Counted from the stretch's first letter, positions 10,039-21,270 are shown. The stretch is DNA of 64,000 nucleotides from Tepiditoga spiralis (GCF_014701195.1 NZ_AP018712.1:186001-250000); one strand, 5' to 3'. Notes: generated by a model from the sequence alone, not told the origin. Program-made: numbers and translations.

Positions 10039-12009
10039 TTATAATTTAAAAAACTTTATTTGAGAAATAAGAAGCTTTGACATTTCAAGCAGTTCTCCTG
10101 CATTTGCCGTTATGTTTTGTGTTCCTTCTGATACATTGTTTATTGCTTCGCTTGCATCTGATACTTGATCACTTATCTCTGATACTATTCTTGCCACATT
10201 GTCCATTGCTGAACTCATCTCTTCAGCTGATGCACTTTGCTGTTCTGAGCTTGCTGTTAAGTTTTGTATTCCACTGTTCATTCCATCTACTCTTTCTTTT
10301 ATTACTTCGAACTTTTCTGTTAGTTCTTTCATTGATCCATTTATTTTTTTAGTTATATTTACTATCTTTTCTGTTGCTCCTGCTGTTGTTTCTGTTCCTG
10401 TTTTTATTTCTCCTAAAATTACTGCTATCTTTTCTGTTGCATTCTTTGATTCTTCGGCTAACTTTCTTATTTCTTCGGCTACTACTGCAAACCCTTTGCC
10501 TGCTTCTCCTGCTCTTGCTGCTTCTATTGCTGCATTTAATGCCAATAAGTTTGTTTGTTCTGTTATACTGTTTATTGTATCTACTATGTTCTCTACATTT
10601 GCTGCATTTTCCGAGAGCTTATTTACTTCTTTGTTCGTTTGATCTGATTGCGTTAATGCTTCATTTATTATCCTTTGTACATCACTTATTAATCCTGATC
10701 CTTCATTTGCTGCTATTGATGATTCTTCCGCTGCTTCACTCAACTCTTGTGCTGAACGCGATATTGCTTGTGCACTTGCTGCTACTTCTTGTACTCCTGA
10801 ACTTACCTCTTCTACATTTGCTGCTACATTTTCTGCATTGTCTTTTACTGAACTCATTTGTGCTGTTAATTCTTCGGCTGTTGCACTCAATTCTTCTGAT
10901 ACACTTGATAATTCTGATGATGCCCTTTCTGTATTACTTCCTGATTTATCTATACTCATTATTATTTCTCTTAATTTTTCTGTCATCCTTTTTAGCGCTT
11001 TTGACATCTGTCCTATTTCATCTTTTGATTCATATTCAAACTTTTCATTTATTTCTCCATTTCCAAACCTTTCTATCTTCTCACTCATTTCTTTTAATGG
11101 TTTTGTTATCATCTTTGATAAAAAGTATAATACCATTACTAATACTATTATTGATAATGTTACTGCTATTGTAAAGTTTATTATTAATCTTCTTACTGGA
11201 GTTGCCGCTACATCCTTATCATCTACTACTGTATAAAATATCCAATTTGTTCCATTCATCTTTTGATAATATGCTGTCTTTTTTACTTTATTGTATACAT
11301 AACTTATAACCCCACTATTTGATGTTGCTTTTTTATATAATTCAGTCGTAGACATGTCTTTACCTATCTTTGTTGCATCTTTGTGTAAAAGCGTTATTCC
11401 TTTTTCATTTAAAACATATGAATATTGGCTTTTATATATACGTGATTCATTTAATTTTGTTACAAGTTCATTCATATTCAAATCAAGTCCAATTACTCCA
11501 ACTACTTCTCCATTTTTTATTATTGCTTTTGTTACTGTTATTAACATTTCTCCAGAACTTGAATCTGCATATGGATCTGTTATTACTATTTCTCCGTTCT
11601 TTTCTAATGCATCTTTATACCATGGTCTCACTCTTGGATCATAATCACTACTTACTGGTGGTGGAGTTGTTATCATTGTTCCATCTGGTAATCCCATATA
11701 TACAAATTCTATTTCAGCATAATTATCTACAATATTTTGAAAGGTTTTTAACATCCATTTTCTTTCTTCATACTTATTTTCATATGCCCCTAGTACATTT
11801 GCATCTCCATTTAAAAAATTTGCTATATTTCCTACATTATTAAAAAATGCTTCAAAACTATTAACTATATTTGTATTTGATAACATAATGTCATGTTTTG
11901 CTTTTTTAAAAGCAGTTTGATATGATGCCACATTATTGTACATTATTAATATAAAAAATACAGTTATAGTACCAACTATAAAACTTATCAACTTTCCTTT
12001 TAACTTCAT
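10039..12009 (-). CDS. Methyl-accepting chemotaxis protein (dCache sensor), copy B
   Basis: A 656-residue chemoreceptor with the same architecture as the copy at 7551-9524: TM1, dCache-like sensor, TM2, HAMP, methyl-accepting coiled coil. From about residue 215 to the end the two proteins differ at only about two positions (T/A near 274 and K/R near 316). Differences concentrate in the sensor, for example the strand after PDGTM, which reads [14 protein letters not shown] here and carries a one-residue deletion relative to copy A. The RPWY and [13 protein letters not shown] ligand-pocket motifs remain. This pattern points to a tandem duplication with gene conversion or recent origin and change of ligand specificity. 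An AGGAGG site precedes the ATG, as in copy A. Confidence 0.96.
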   Translation of the reverse strand: MKLKGKLISFIVGTITVFFILIMYNNVASYQTAFKKAKHDIMLSNTNIVNSFEAFFNNVGNIANFLNGDANVLGAYENKYEERKWMLKTFQNIVDNYAEIEFVYMGLPDGTMITTPPPVSSDYDPRVRPWYKDALEKNGEIVITDPYADSSSGEMLITVTKAIIKNGEVVGVIGLDLNMNELVTKLNESRIYKSQYSYVLNEKGITLLHKDATKIGKDMSTTELYKKATSNSGVISYVYNKVKKTAYYQKMNGTNWIFYTVVDDKDVAATPVRRLIINFTIAVTLSIIVLVMVLYFLSKMITKPLKEMSEKIERFGNGEINEKFEYESKDEIGQMSKALKRMTEKLREIIMSIDKSGSNTERASSELSSVSEELSATAEELTAQMSSVKDNAENVAANVEEVSSGVQEVAASAQAISRSAQELSEAAEESSIAANEGSGLISDVQRIINEALTQSDQTNKEVNKLSENAANVENIVDTINSITEQTNLLALNAAIEAARAGEAGKGFAVVAEEIRKLAEESKNATEKIAVILGEIKTGTETTAGATEKIVNITKKINGSMKELTEKFEVIKERVDGMNSGIQNLTASSEQQSASAEEMSSAMDNVARIVSEISDQVSDASEAINNVSEGTQNITANAGELLEMSKLLISQIKFFKL

Positions 12010-12070
12010 AATATCTGCCTCCTATAATAACTATTTGTTTTTTTTAATAATTAGTATATCACATATTCTT

Positions 12071-13330
12071 TTATAAATCAATATTTACTTTAGGTTTATT
12101 AATTTTTTCAAATGGATTATTATCAAATTCTAAATATCCAATTTTAAAATTTCGTTCAAAGTTATCAATAACTTTAGGAAAGTAAATCATAGTATTCAAT
12201 ATATACTTTAAAGGTAATCCAAGTTTATTCAAAGTTATTATATCCCTATACCAATCTGGAACTTCTATTGGTGAATCTGATGAAAAAAATAAAGGAATAC
12301 TTTTATTGTATATATCAAAAAATCTATAAGTTAAATTTTCCCTTTTTCCCAATCTTTTATTCAATATTGATTTATCTGATTCAATAAATGCTGGTTGCAT
12401 ATCTAAAATTATATTTAATTTTTTAATTTTTTTTAATTGCTCATCGTGTAAAATAGAGGCATGTATTATTCTGTGTATATTTTTTGGTTTAACATCAGAA
12501 AAAACATTTAATATATTTTCAATAGCTTCATCTCCTATTGCATGTAAAGCTAAATGTAAATTATTATTTTCACAAAAAATTAAAACTTTTTTTAATTCTT
12601 CTAAATCCCATACAAACTCTCCTTTTGTATTAAAATCATTATATTCATTAATTAAATATGCCGTTCTTCCCCCTAATGAACCATCTGTATATACTTTTAC
12701 ACTTTTATACTTATTAAAGTACCCACTGTTGTAGTAATCTATTAATTCATTATAATTATTTACTGCAACTTTTTCAAAAATCTTTATTTTATCACCATCA
12801 ATCATATTCTTTATACCATGTAAATCATCAGAATGAATATAACCATATCCCTTTTTTAAAAGATACTCTTCAGCAACTTTTAAATCTTCATTTATATCAG
12901 TATAATATCCAAGTTTTTGATAAACAAGTTCTAAAGATTGTTCTGTTATTCTTCCTGTTTTATAATCAATATACTCTTCATAATTAGAAAAATCAATTAA
13001 TTCAAAAACCTTAGAATTAATTACTGCAACATGCCCACATCTTCTAATTAAAAATACTGGAACATTGCTTATTTCATCTAAATATTCCTTTGTTGGATTA
13101 GCAAATTCTTCTGACCAACCTCTTAATATTATTTTCTTTTCATCTTTTTTGTTTAAGATAATATTTTTTATTTCTTTTAATGATTTACCTTCTAAGTTTG
13201 GATTTCTTAATTTTTCCCCAAGTCCCAAAAGATGCATATGAGTATCTGTTATAAGAGGGGTAATATATTTATTAGAATTTACTTTAGTATTTATATAATG
13301 AAAAATTCCATCGTTTTTTAATTTATACAT
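12071..13330 (-). CDS. Amidohydrolase, YtcJ-like family
   Basis: A 419-residue metal-dependent hydrolase of the Amidohydro_3/YtcJ type. Visible motifs are TDTHMH (the first metal-binding His pair), YTDGSLGGRTAYL, LHLALHAIGDEAIENIL, IIHASIL, and FSSDSPIEVPDWYRDI with the metal/catalytic aspartate. It is shorter than typical YtcJ proteins (about 500-550 residues), mainly through a reduced N-terminal part before the HxH motif. Substrates in this family are diverse and largely unknown. It is a single gene, separated by a hairpin from the oxidoreductase operon upstream. Confidence 0.85.
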   Translation of the reverse strand: MYKLKNDGIFHYINTKVNSNKYITPLITDTHMHLLGLGEKLRNPNLEGKSLKEIKNIILNKKDEKKIILRGWSEEFANPTKEYLDEISNVPVFLIRRCGHVAVINSKVFELIDFSNYEEYIDYKTGRITEQSLELVYQKLGYYTDINEDLKVAEEYLLKKGYGYIHSDDLHGIKNMIDGDKIKIFEKVAVNNYNELIDYYNSGYFNKYKSVKVYTDGSLGGRTAYLINEYNDFNTKGEFVWDLEELKKVLIFCENNNLHLALHAIGDEAIENILNVFSDVKPKNIHRIIHASILHDEQLKKIKKLNIILDMQPAFIESDKSILNKRLGKRENLTYRFFDIYNKSIPLFFSSDSPIEVPDWYRDIITLNKLGLPLKYILNTMIYFPKVIDNFERNFKIGYLEFDNNPFEKINKPKVNIDL

Positions 13331-13346
13331 TATTCCACCACCAAAA

Positions 13347-13384
13347 AATATTCTCTGTAAATATTTTTATCTACAGAGAATATT
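13347..13384 (-). terminator. Terminator of the 2-oxoacid fermentation operon
   Basis: Arms AATATTCTCTGTA (13347-13359) and TACAGAGAATATT (13372-13384) pair perfectly. The hairpin lies between the end of the oxidoreductase gamma gene and the amidohydrolase start. Confidence 0.65.
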
Positions 13385-13401
13385 AATTATATTACTATTT
13401 T

Positions 13402-13944
13402 TTATTGTTTTGCTGCTTCCATACCAGCTTTTATAGCTTGCATATTTAAATCTATGAACTTTGCTTTCTTTCCTGTTAGTTTATGTTCAAGTGCATGTTT
13501 TATTGAATCAAGAGAAACTGCCTTTGTAGCTTCTAAATATGCACCAAACATAACCATATTTTGTACCTTTAAAAATCCTAATTTTTCTGCTATTTCATTT
13601 GCTGGAACTTTTATTACTTTAATATCTTTTCTTGTTGGTTCTCTATCTATAACTGAAGAATTTAAGATCAATATACCATCTTTTACTAAATCTTTTTCAA
13701 ACTTATACATTGAAGGTATATTAAATGCAATTACTTCATTTGGTGTATCAATAACAGGTGAAGCAATATATTCATCTGAAACAACTACTGTACAGTTTGC
13801 AGTTCCACCTCTCATTTCAGGACCATAAGATGGTAAAAAAGTTGAAAATTTATTATCCATCATTCCTGAAAAAGCTAAAAGTTGTCCGAAAAGCATAACT
13901 CCCTGTCCACCAAAACCAGCTGCTATTACGCCATGGTAACTCAT
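13402..13944 (-). CDS. 2-oxoacid:ferredoxin oxidoreductase, gamma subunit
   Basis: A 180-residue gamma-type subunit of the pyruvate/2-oxoacid:ferredoxin oxidoreductase superfamily. The N-terminal [15 protein letters not shown] nucleotide-binding-like loop and the [15 protein letters not shown] motif are diagnostic. In a four-subunit enzyme it joins the alpha, beta and delta chains to oxidise a 2-oxoacid to acyl-CoA, CO2 and reduced ferredoxin. Its ATG overlaps the beta gene stop by four bases. Operon context (butyrate kinases, aminotransferase) favours branched-chain 2-oxoacids (VOR type) over 2-oxoglutarate or pyruvate, but that is an inference. Confidence 0.93.
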   Translation of the reverse strand: MSYHGVIAAGFGGQGVMLFGQLLAFSGMMDNKFSTFLPSYGPEMRGGTANCTVVVSDEYIASPVIDTPNEVIAFNIPSMYKFEKDLVKDGILILNSSVIDREPTRKDIKVIKVPANEIAEKLGFLKVQNMVMFGAYLEATKAVSLDSIKHALEHKLTGKKAKFIDLNMQAIKAGMEAAKQ

Positions 13945-14696
13945 TTAGCTTCACCTACCTTGTCTATAAAAGTTCCAAGAGGATATTCTTTTACTAAGTT
14001 TTCTTCAAGCCATTTATTTGCTTCAACAGGTGAAACGCCCCAGTTTGTAGGACATGTTGAAAGTATTTCAACCATACCGAAACCATCACCATTTAATTGT
14101 GCTTCAAATGCCTTTTTTATTGCAGCTTTTGTTTTTTTAACATCCATAGGTGTATTCACCTTTGTTCTTGCAAGATATGCTACACCATCTAATTCCTTTA
14201 TTACTTCAGACATATGAATTGGATGTCCTTCTACTTCTGCTCTTCTTCCATATGGAGAAGTTGTTGTTTTCATACCAAGTAATGTTGTTGGTGCCATTTG
14301 TCCACCAGTCATTCCATAAATGGCATTATTTACAAAGATTGTTGTTATCTTTTCGCCTCTATTTGCAGCATGAATTATTTCAGCTGTACCAATAGCAGCC
14401 AAATCTCCATCTCCTTGATATGTAAATACTACTTTATCAGGAGTTGCTCTTTTCATTCCTGTTGCAACTGCAGGTGCTCTACCATGTGCAGCAACAGTTC
14501 CATCTAATTCAAAAAATTCATATCCAAAAACTGAACATCCAACTGGTGAAACCATTAATGTTTTACCTTGTATTCCAAGTTCATCTATAACTTCTGCAAC
14601 GAGTCTATGAATTATACCATGATGACAGCCTGGACAATATGTAAACTCTTTACCATTAAGTGCTTTAGGCCCTTTAAATTTTTCTACGTAAGGCAT
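13941..14696 (-). CDS. 2-oxoacid:ferredoxin oxidoreductase, beta (thiamine diphosphate) subunit
   Basis: A 251-residue beta subunit that binds thiamine diphosphate. It shows the [16 protein letters not shown]-terminal motif with the CxxC-like cluster ligand region, the [17 protein letters not shown] segment (the GDG...N-type ThDP/Mg site, completed by [18 protein letters not shown]) and a C-terminal region matching KorB/VorB type beta chains. It lies 14 bases after the alpha gene and overlaps the gamma gene. The catalytic core of the enzyme is made by alpha plus beta. Confidence 0.95.
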   Translation of the reverse strand: MPYVEKFKGPKALNGKEFTYCPGCHHGIIHRLVAEVIDELGIQGKTLMVSPVGCSVFGYEFFELDGTVAAHGRAPAVATGMKRATPDKVVFTYQGDGDLAAIGTAEIIHAANRGEKITTIFVNNAIYGMTGGQMAPTTLLGMKTTTSPYGRRAEVEGHPIHMSEVIKELDGVAYLARTKVNTPMDVKKTKAAIKKAFEAQLNGDGFGMVEILSTCPTNWGVSPVEANKWLEENLVKEYPLGTFIDKVGEAK

Positions 14697-14710
14697 TATT
14701 TTTACCTCCC

Positions 14711-15766
14711 TTAAACGAGTTCCTTGAGTTTGTTTAAAATTTCGGTTGGTGTTGGAACAACTCCACCCATTCTTCCATAAAATTCAACTGGTTTTTTACC
14801 ATTTACAGAAAGTTTTACATCTTCAACCATTTGTCCTGCACTCATTTCTACTGTAAAGAATAACTTTGCTTGATCAGTAAATTTTGAAAGTGCTTCATAT
14901 GGATATGGCCATAATGTTATTGGTCTAAATACTCCAGCTTTAATACCTTGTTCTCTTGCCATTTTTGCAACTGATTTTGCAATTCTACCTATTGTTCCAT
15001 AAGCTACAATTACAACATCTGCATCTTCAAGCATATATTCTTCATGCATTTGTTCATTTTCAATTATTTTTTTATAAGTTGCTTGATATCTTTCATTCAT
15101 TTCTTCAAGACCATATGGATCTATGTTAAAAGAAGTTACTTTATGAGCTTCTCTTCCTTCATTTCCTGTCATTGCCCAACTACTGTGATCTGGAAGTGTA
15201 TTTAAATCAACAAAATCAGGAAATTCTACTGGTTCCATCATTTGACCTAAAAGACCATCAGCTAAAAGCATTGATACAACTCTATACTTATCAGCAACGT
15301 CAAAAGCTTTTGAAGTTAATTCAACAGCTTCTTGTAAAGATTCTGGACCATAAACTACCATTCTATAGTCTCCGTGTCCTCCACCTTTTGTTGCTTGGAA
15401 GTAATCACATTGACCTGGTTGTATATCTCCAAGACCTGGTCCACCTCTAACAACATTTACAAAAACTGCTGGTAATTCAGCTCCAGCTATATATGAAACT
15501 CCTTCTTGCATCAAAGAAAAACCTGGTGATGATGTAGAAGTAAATACTCTTCTTCCTGTACATGCTGCACCATAAATCATATTTACTGCTGCTACTTCTG
15601 ATTCAGCTTGTAAAAAAGTTCCTTCTACTTCTGGTAATCTTCTTGCCATATATTCTGTTAATTCACTTTGTGGTGTTATTGGATAACCATAGTAAAGTCT
15701 ACAACCAGCTCTTATAGCAGCTTCACCAATTGCTTCTGTTCCTTTAACCATTACTTTTTCAGCCAT
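14711..15766 (-). CDS. vorB: 2-oxoacid:ferredoxin oxidoreductase, alpha subunit (VorB/KorA type)
   Basis: A 351-residue alpha subunit of the four-subunit 2-oxoacid:ferredoxin oxidoreductase. Key features are the start [20 protein letters not shown], the [14 protein letters not shown] motif, and [20 protein letters not shown], which are typical of the VorB/KorA family. The length agrees with that family, and there is no fused gamma domain. It is transcribed after the ferredoxin-like delta gene with 18 bases between them. The name vorB follows common bacterial annotation for this alpha chain; older literature calls it vorA. Confidence 0.94.
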   Translation of the reverse strand: MAEKVMVKGTEAIGEAAIRAGCRLYYGYPITPQSELTEYMARRLPEVEGTFLQAESEVAAVNMIYGAACTGRRVFTSTSSPGFSLMQEGVSYIAGAELPAVFVNVVRGGPGLGDIQPGQCDYFQATKGGGHGDYRMVVYGPESLQEAVELTSKAFDVADKYRVVSMLLADGLLGQMMEPVEFPDFVDLNTLPDHSSWAMTGNEGREAHKVTSFNIDPYGLEEMNERYQATYKKIIENEQMHEEYMLEDADVVIVAYGTIGRIAKSVAKMAREQGIKAGVFRPITLWPYPYEALSKFTDQAKLFFTVEMSAGQMVEDVKLSVNGKKPVEFYGRMGGVVPTPTEILNKLKELV

Positions 15767-15784
15767 ATTGTTCCAGCCTCCTTA

Positions 15785-16006
15785 TTATTTTGCTAAAGTT
15801 TTTACTGTAATACAAACATCAGGACACATACTGTAGCAGAAACCACATCCTATACATGCTTCTTGATTTTTAACTTCTGCTGGATGATAACTTTTTGAAT
15901 TATAACTTTCTGAAAATCCAAGAACTTGTTTTGGACATGCATTTATACAAAGTCCACAACCTTTACATCTTTCTTGATCAATTTCAACGAGGTTTTTAAA
16001 CTCCAT
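15785..16006 (-). CDS. 2-oxoacid:ferredoxin oxidoreductase, delta (2x[4Fe-4S] ferredoxin) subunit
   Basis: A 73-residue ferredoxin with two CxxCxxCxxxCP motifs (CKGCGLCINACP and CIGCGFCYSMCP). It provides the two [4Fe-4S] clusters that pass electrons from the thiamine intermediate to external ferredoxin. Its place directly upstream of the alpha gene is the usual position for the delta subunit in KOR/VOR operons. AGGAGG-type ribosome binding site present. Confidence 0.95.
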   Translation of the reverse strand: MEFKNLVEIDQERCKGCGLCINACPKQVLGFSESYNSKSYHPAEVKNQEACIGCGFCYSMCPDVCITVKTLAK

Positions 16007-16026
16007 TGACCTTACCTCCTTTTAAT

Positions 16027-16692
16027 TTAATCCCAGATTTTATTCATGAATCTGTTAATTAAAAATTTTGGGTATTTAGTATTTATTTTTTCTGATATTC
16101 TTTCATCTACTGATGTAAAAACTACTGGTATTCCTATTTCTTCTGATACTTCACTTAAAATCTTTTCACCTTCATCTACAATCTCTTGTGTTGTATCATT
16201 CATAACATTAGGATTTGCAACTATATAATTAACTTCAACTCTAGCCTTTGCAGATAACCTTTTTATGTGTCCAATTATTTTTTCTTTAGTATCTGTAAAA
16301 GGTCTTTTTGTATTCACTACAAAGTATGTTGCAACATCAGCTTTTTTTATAAAATTATTCAAAGATCCAAGAACAATTGCTCCATCATCATTTCCGCCAA
16401 CATCTAAAACAGTTTTAAATTCTGGATTATTTATATATCCACCAATTCTTGGAGAAATTATTGGAACGTCAGCATACATATATTTTACTGGTGGAGTAAT
16501 AACCTCTATTCCTTTACTCTCTAAATTATCTTTTTCATCACGAGTTCTAAAGTATGGACTTATAGTATCAACATCAGCTATTGCAACCTTTTCATTATGT
16601 TCTTTTAATTTTAAAGCTGTATTCAAAGCTATCTCTGTTTTACCAGAACCAAACATTCCAATAAAAACATGTACTTTATGTTTTTCAAACAT
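16027..16692 (-). CDS. P-loop NTPase of unknown function in the 2-oxoacid operon
   Basis: A 221-residue ATP/GTP-binding protein. A Walker A loop, FIGMFGSGKTEIALN, is at about residues 10-24; VAIADVDTISPYFRTRDE resembles the ParA/MinD/CobQ-type switch strand; and FKTVLDVGGNDDGAIVLG resembles a Walker B aspartate region. No membrane segment or DNA-binding motif is visible. It is tucked between butyrate kinase (10 bases upstream) and the ferredoxin subunit (20 bases downstream) in a tightly packed operon, so it probably serves the oxidoreductase or its metabolism, for example assembly or activation. That role is inferred only from position. Confidence 0.8.
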   Translation of the reverse strand: MFEKHKVHVFIGMFGSGKTEIALNTALKLKEHNEKVAIADVDTISPYFRTRDEKDNLESKGIEVITPPVKYMYADVPIISPRIGGYINNPEFKTVLDVGGNDDGAIVLGSLNNFIKKADVATYFVVNTKRPFTDTKEKIIGHIKRLSAKARVEVNYIVANPNVMNDTTQEIVDEGEKILSEVSEEIGIPVVFTSVDERISEKINTKYPKFLINRFMNKIWD

Positions 16693-16702
16693 TTTAACAC
16701 CT

Positions 16703-17770
<1,068 letters not shown>

Positions 17771-17782
17771 TTAACTTCCTCC

Positions 17783-18679
17783 TTACGCCATCAAAACAGA
17801 AATGGCTATTGAATTTAATTTTGCTTCATCAGAATCAGCTCTTGAAGTTAAAACAACTGGCTTTTTACCTCCAAGAATTGTACTTGCTACTTTAGAATTT
17901 CCTAAAAATACCATTGATTTATAGAAAATATTTCCAGCTTCTATTTGTGGCATTATTATTATGTCTGCATCTCCAGCAACATCACTAACTATCCCTTTGT
18001 GTTCTGCTGCTTCCTTTGAAATCGCGTTATCCATTGCAAATGGTCCATCTACAATACAACCTTTTATTTGATTTCTTCTGTTCATTTGAGTTATTATTGC
18101 AGCATCAGTTGTTGCTACCATTTTAGTATTTACTTGTTCAACTGCTCCAACTATTGCTACTTTTGGAGTTTCGATACCTATCTTATGTGCAACTGCTACA
18201 GCATTATTTACTTCATCTATTTTTTGTTGTAACGTTGGAGCTATTAGCATACCTGCATCACTAACAATCAATAATTTATGATAAGTTGGAATTTCAAAAA
18301 CACTAACAAGATTCATTGTATTTTTTGTTCTTAAACCATACTCTTCTTTTAAAAATACAGATAATAATTCTCCAGTAGTACACTTACCCTTCATAGGCAA
18401 ATCAGTTTCACCTTTAGATACAGATTCAACTGCATTTTTTATTGCTTCTTTTTTATTTTTATAATCTCTTATTTCAAAGTTTGAAAGATTTATATTTTCC
18501 TTTTTTGCTATTTTTTCTATTTCTTCTTTATCTCCAAATAATACCGCATTACATATTCCATTTTCAACTGCATTGTTTACTGCTTTTAAAACAACTTCAT
18601 CTTGAGCAACAGCTACAGCAATTTTCTTTTTTGGTTCTATCTTCTTTGCCATTTCAAATATATCTTGTAATTCCATCAT
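17783..18679 (-). CDS. ptb: Phosphate butyryltransferase
   Basis: A protein of 298 residues of the phosphate acetyl/butyryl transferase family. It has the bacterial Ptb length and the conserved IVGAVEQVNTKMVATTDAAI and CIVDGPFAMDNAIS segments. It converts acyl-CoA plus phosphate to acyl-phosphate plus CoA, linking the oxidoreductase to the kinases. The frame is open from an ATG at 18691, but that codon lies inside the GGAGG ribosome binding site. The ATG at 18679 has proper spacing and forms the classic ATGA overlap with the stop of the upstream kinase, so I use it. Confidence 0.94.
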   Translation of the reverse strand: MMELQDIFEMAKKIEPKKKIAVAVAQDEVVLKAVNNAVENGICNAVLFGDKEEIEKIAKKENINLSNFEIRDYKNKKEAIKNAVESVSKGETDLPMKGKCTTGELLSVFLKEEYGLRTKNTMNLVSVFEIPTYHKLLIVSDAGMLIAPTLQQKIDEVNNAVAVAHKIGIETPKVAIVGAVEQVNTKMVATTDAAIITQMNRRNQIKGCIVDGPFAMDNAISKEAAEHKGIVSDVAGDADIIIMPQIEAGNIFYKSMVFLGNSKVASTILGGKKPVVLTSRADSDEAKLNSIAISVLMA

Positions 18680-19740
18680 CTTTTCCTCCATTCTATTGGG
18701 GATTCAATGTTTTTTTCTGCTCTATAAGCACCTTCTGCTAAAGCTTCCATTTCAAATGAACCTGGATAAACCATTATTAAACCTATCTTTGAAATTCTTT
18801 CTTTTATCTTATTAATAAAAATTTCACTGTTAGCTAATCCACCTGTTATTATTATGGCATCAATTTTTCCTTTTAAAACAGTAGCCATTGCACCTATTTC
18901 CTTTGAAATCTGATAAGTCATACCTTCTATTACTTTTTTTGCATTTTCATCGTTTTCTGTAAGTTTTAAAGCTTCTCTTAAATCATTTGTCTTCAAATAT
19001 CCAACGAGTCCACCTTTCCCTACATATCTTTTTCTCATTTCTCTTTTTTCATATTTTCTTGAAAAAGCTACCTTAGCTATATCTCCAACTGGAAGCTCTC
19101 CACTTCTTTCTGGACTAAATGGACCTTCATCATTTGCATTATTTACATCTATCATTTTTCCCTTTTCTTGTGCACCAACTGAAATTCCTCCACCAAGATG
19201 TACTATTACAAAATTACAATCTTCATACTTTTTGTTTAATTCCTCTGATGCTCTTCTTGCAACCATTTTCATATTTAAAGCATGAAATAAACTCTTTCTT
19301 TCGAGTTGAGGAATACCAGATATTCTTGCTTCCGGTACAAATTCGTCAACAGAAACTGGATCAGTTATATAAACTGGTATACCATCAGCTACTTCATAGG
19401 CAATAACAGCAGCAAGATTTGATGCATGTTCAACTGGAGTTTCATTCTTTAAATAATTTACCATTTCTTCTGTAACTTTATAAGTTCCACTACTCAAAGG
19501 AGGAAGTATTCCACCTCTTGCTGCAATTGTATCAAAATCTTTTATTTTGTATCCATTTTCTTCTGCAAATTCAACAATTGCTTTTTTTCTCATATCAATT
19601 TGTTCCATTATATGATCATATTTTGAAATTTCCTCTGAACTATGTTCAAGAGTTTTTGTAATTTTTAATTCTTTATCTTCAAAGATTGCTACCTTTGTCG
19701 AAGTAGAACCGGGATTTATTACCAATATTTTCATCATCAT
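18676..19740 (-). CDS. buk: Butyrate kinase (copy 2)
   Basis: A 354-residue paralogue of the kinase at 16703-17770, with the same [44 protein letters not shown] and IIITGGLANSEIF motifs. The two are clearly different in sequence throughout, so this is an old duplication rather than a recent copy. It lies five bases after the aminotransferase gene and overlaps ptb. Two kinases around one transferase suggest handling of more than one acyl-phosphate, such as isobutyryl and isovaleryl. Confidence 0.95.
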   Translation of the reverse strand: MMMKILVINPGSTSTKVAIFEDKELKITKTLEHSSEEISKYDHIMEQIDMRKKAIVEFAEENGYKIKDFDTIAARGGILPPLSSGTYKVTEEMVNYLKNETPVEHASNLAAVIAYEVADGIPVYITDPVSVDEFVPEARISGIPQLERKSLFHALNMKMVARRASEELNKKYEDCNFVIVHLGGGISVGAQEKGKMIDVNNANDEGPFSPERSGELPVGDIAKVAFSRKYEKREMRKRYVGKGGLVGYLKTNDLREALKLTENDENAKKVIEGMTYQISKEIGAMATVLKGKIDAIIITGGLANSEIFINKIKERISKIGLIMVYPGSFEMEALAEGAYRAEKNIESPIEWRKR

Positions 19741-19745
19741 CCCTC

Positions 19746-20978
19746 CTATATTTCTAAGCCTTTTTCTTTAGCATATCTATCTATTGTTTTTCTAAGTCTA
19801 TCCATACCTTCTTTTATTTTTTCTTTTGTTGGCAAACAAAATGAAAGTCTCATTGTATTATTGTCTGGTTCATCAACATAAAATGCTGTACCTGGTATAT
19901 AGAGAATTTTTTCTTCTTTTGCTATTTCAAACATTTCAAGTGTATCAAAACCTTCTGGAAGAGTTATCCATGTAAACAATCCCCCTTCAGGATTTATCCA
20001 TTTTATTCCTTTTATATCTCCAAGTTTTTCTTCTACTAACTTCATCATTAAGTTTTTCTTTTCTCTATATATTTCAATTGTTGGTTGTATACCTTCTATT
20101 AAATCAAATCTTTCAAGGTATCTTGCACCTATTCTTTGAGTTAAAGCAGGAGTACACAAATCGGCAGCTTGTTTTGCCATTGAAATTCTTTTAACCATAT
20201 CTTTTGGTCCAACAACAAGACCTAATCTTAAACCAGGAGATAAAACTTTTGAAAATGTATTTAACAAAATAGTTCTTTCTGGTGCCATTGAATATATACT
20301 TGGTAATTTTTCACCCTCAAACCTTAATGCACCATAAGGATCATCTTCAACTATTATAAAATCATATTTATTTGCAAGTTCTACAACCTTTTTTCTTTTT
20401 TCAATTCCCATTGTTACTCCAGCAGGATTATGGAAATTACTTATTACATATAAAAATTTAAACTTCTCTATATTTCCTTCTTTATTTAATTTTTCAAGTT
20501 CTTTTTCTAAGTAATCTAAATCCATTCCATCTTCTAAAAGAGGAACATTTATAAACTTAGGATCTCTTTGTTGAAAGGCACTAGCTGCACCAAGATAAAT
20601 AGGTCTGCTAACCCCACAATAACTTTCTTCATCTAAAAAAGTTATTCCCAATAAATAAAGTGCTTGTTGTGATCCAACAGTTATCAATAAGTTGTCTACA
20701 TCTAAATTATCTATGTTTTCATGTTTTTTCAATAACTTTATGTACTGTTCTTTTAATATGTTATCTCCACCAGTTGAACCATACTGTAAAGTAACTCTGT
20801 GTTCATTTTCTATAACTTCTGAAGCTATCTTTGCTATTTCATGTCTAGGAAAGGTATCTGGATCAGGAACTCCACCACCAAATGAAATCATTTCAGGATC
20901 TTTTAAATCTAAAAGCTCTCTAATTAAACTAGATTTTATCCTTTTAGAAACCTTTGATAATTTTTTTTCAAGTTCCAT
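19746..20978 (-). CDS. PLP-dependent aminotransferase, class I/II (LysN/AAT-like)
   Basis: A 410-residue fold-type I aminotransferase. It starts with the ISFGGGVPDPDTFPRHEI segment and includes YGSTGG, SNFHNPAGVTM, EDDPYGALRF and the pyridoxal lysine motif LNTFSKVLSPGLRLG. It belongs to the LysN/2-aminoadipate and valine/aromatic-type aminotransferase group, which often has broad specificity. As first gene of an operon leading to a 2-oxoacid oxidoreductase, Ptb and Buk, it most likely deaminates branched-chain amino acids. GGAGG site seven bases upstream of the ATG. Confidence 0.93.
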   Translation of the reverse strand: MELEKKLSKVSKRIKSSLIRELLDLKDPEMISFGGGVPDPDTFPRHEIAKIASEVIENEHRVTLQYGSTGGDNILKEQYIKLLKKHENIDNLDVDNLLITVGSQQALYLLGITFLDEESYCGVSRPIYLGAASAFQQRDPKFINVPLLEDGMDLDYLEKELEKLNKEGNIEKFKFLYVISNFHNPAGVTMGIEKRKKVVELANKYDFIIVEDDPYGALRFEGEKLPSIYSMAPERTILLNTFSKVLSPGLRLGLVVGPKDMVKRISMAKQAADLCTPALTQRIGARYLERFDLIEGIQPTIEIYREKKNLMMKLVEEKLGDIKGIKWINPEGGLFTWITLPEGFDTLEMFEIAKEEKILYIPGTAFYVDEPDNNTMRLSFCLPTKEKIKEGMDRLRKTIDRYAKEKGLEI

Positions 20979-21105
20979 AATGTAACCTCCTTATATATTT
21001 TTTGTATATATCAATTATATTCTATACTTTTTATTTTTTTTTTCCAAAAGGTGTTTGAGAAGTATATACACAATTATGAATAATTAAGAGTAATTATAGT
21101 ATATA

Positions 21106-21133
21106 TGAAAAAAATTTCATGAAATTATTTTCA
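21106..21133. promoter_or_regulatory. 28-base palindrome, candidate operator
   Basis: The left half TGAAAAAAATTTCA and the right half TGAAATTATTTTCA are reverse complements with one mismatch. It lies between divergent start sites and has no T tract on either side, so a dimeric repressor or activator site is more likely than a terminator. The protein that would bind is unknown. Confidence 0.5.
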
Positions 21134-21241
21134 ATATCTAATATATTATACCAAATAATTATTAAAATTCAGATATTATTGAATATAGCTAAATAAAGAC
21201 GATTTTTTTTAAAATCCTTTGTTTTTTTTATAACATAAGAT

Positions 21242-21270
21242 TTTGCTAATAAAAAATAATATTATATAAT
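21242..21270 (+). promoter_or_regulatory. Possible glyA promoter
   Basis: TATAAT at 21265-21270 is preceded after 17 bases by TTTGCT (21242-21247), a weak -35 match. The predicted start is about 20 bases before the AAGGAGG site of glyA. Confidence 0.45.

Noticed and set aside
13454-15450. Plus-strand frames opposite the oxidoreductase genes
   Set aside because: Antisense shadows without ribosome binding sites; the minus-strand genes have full family motifs and tight operon spacing.
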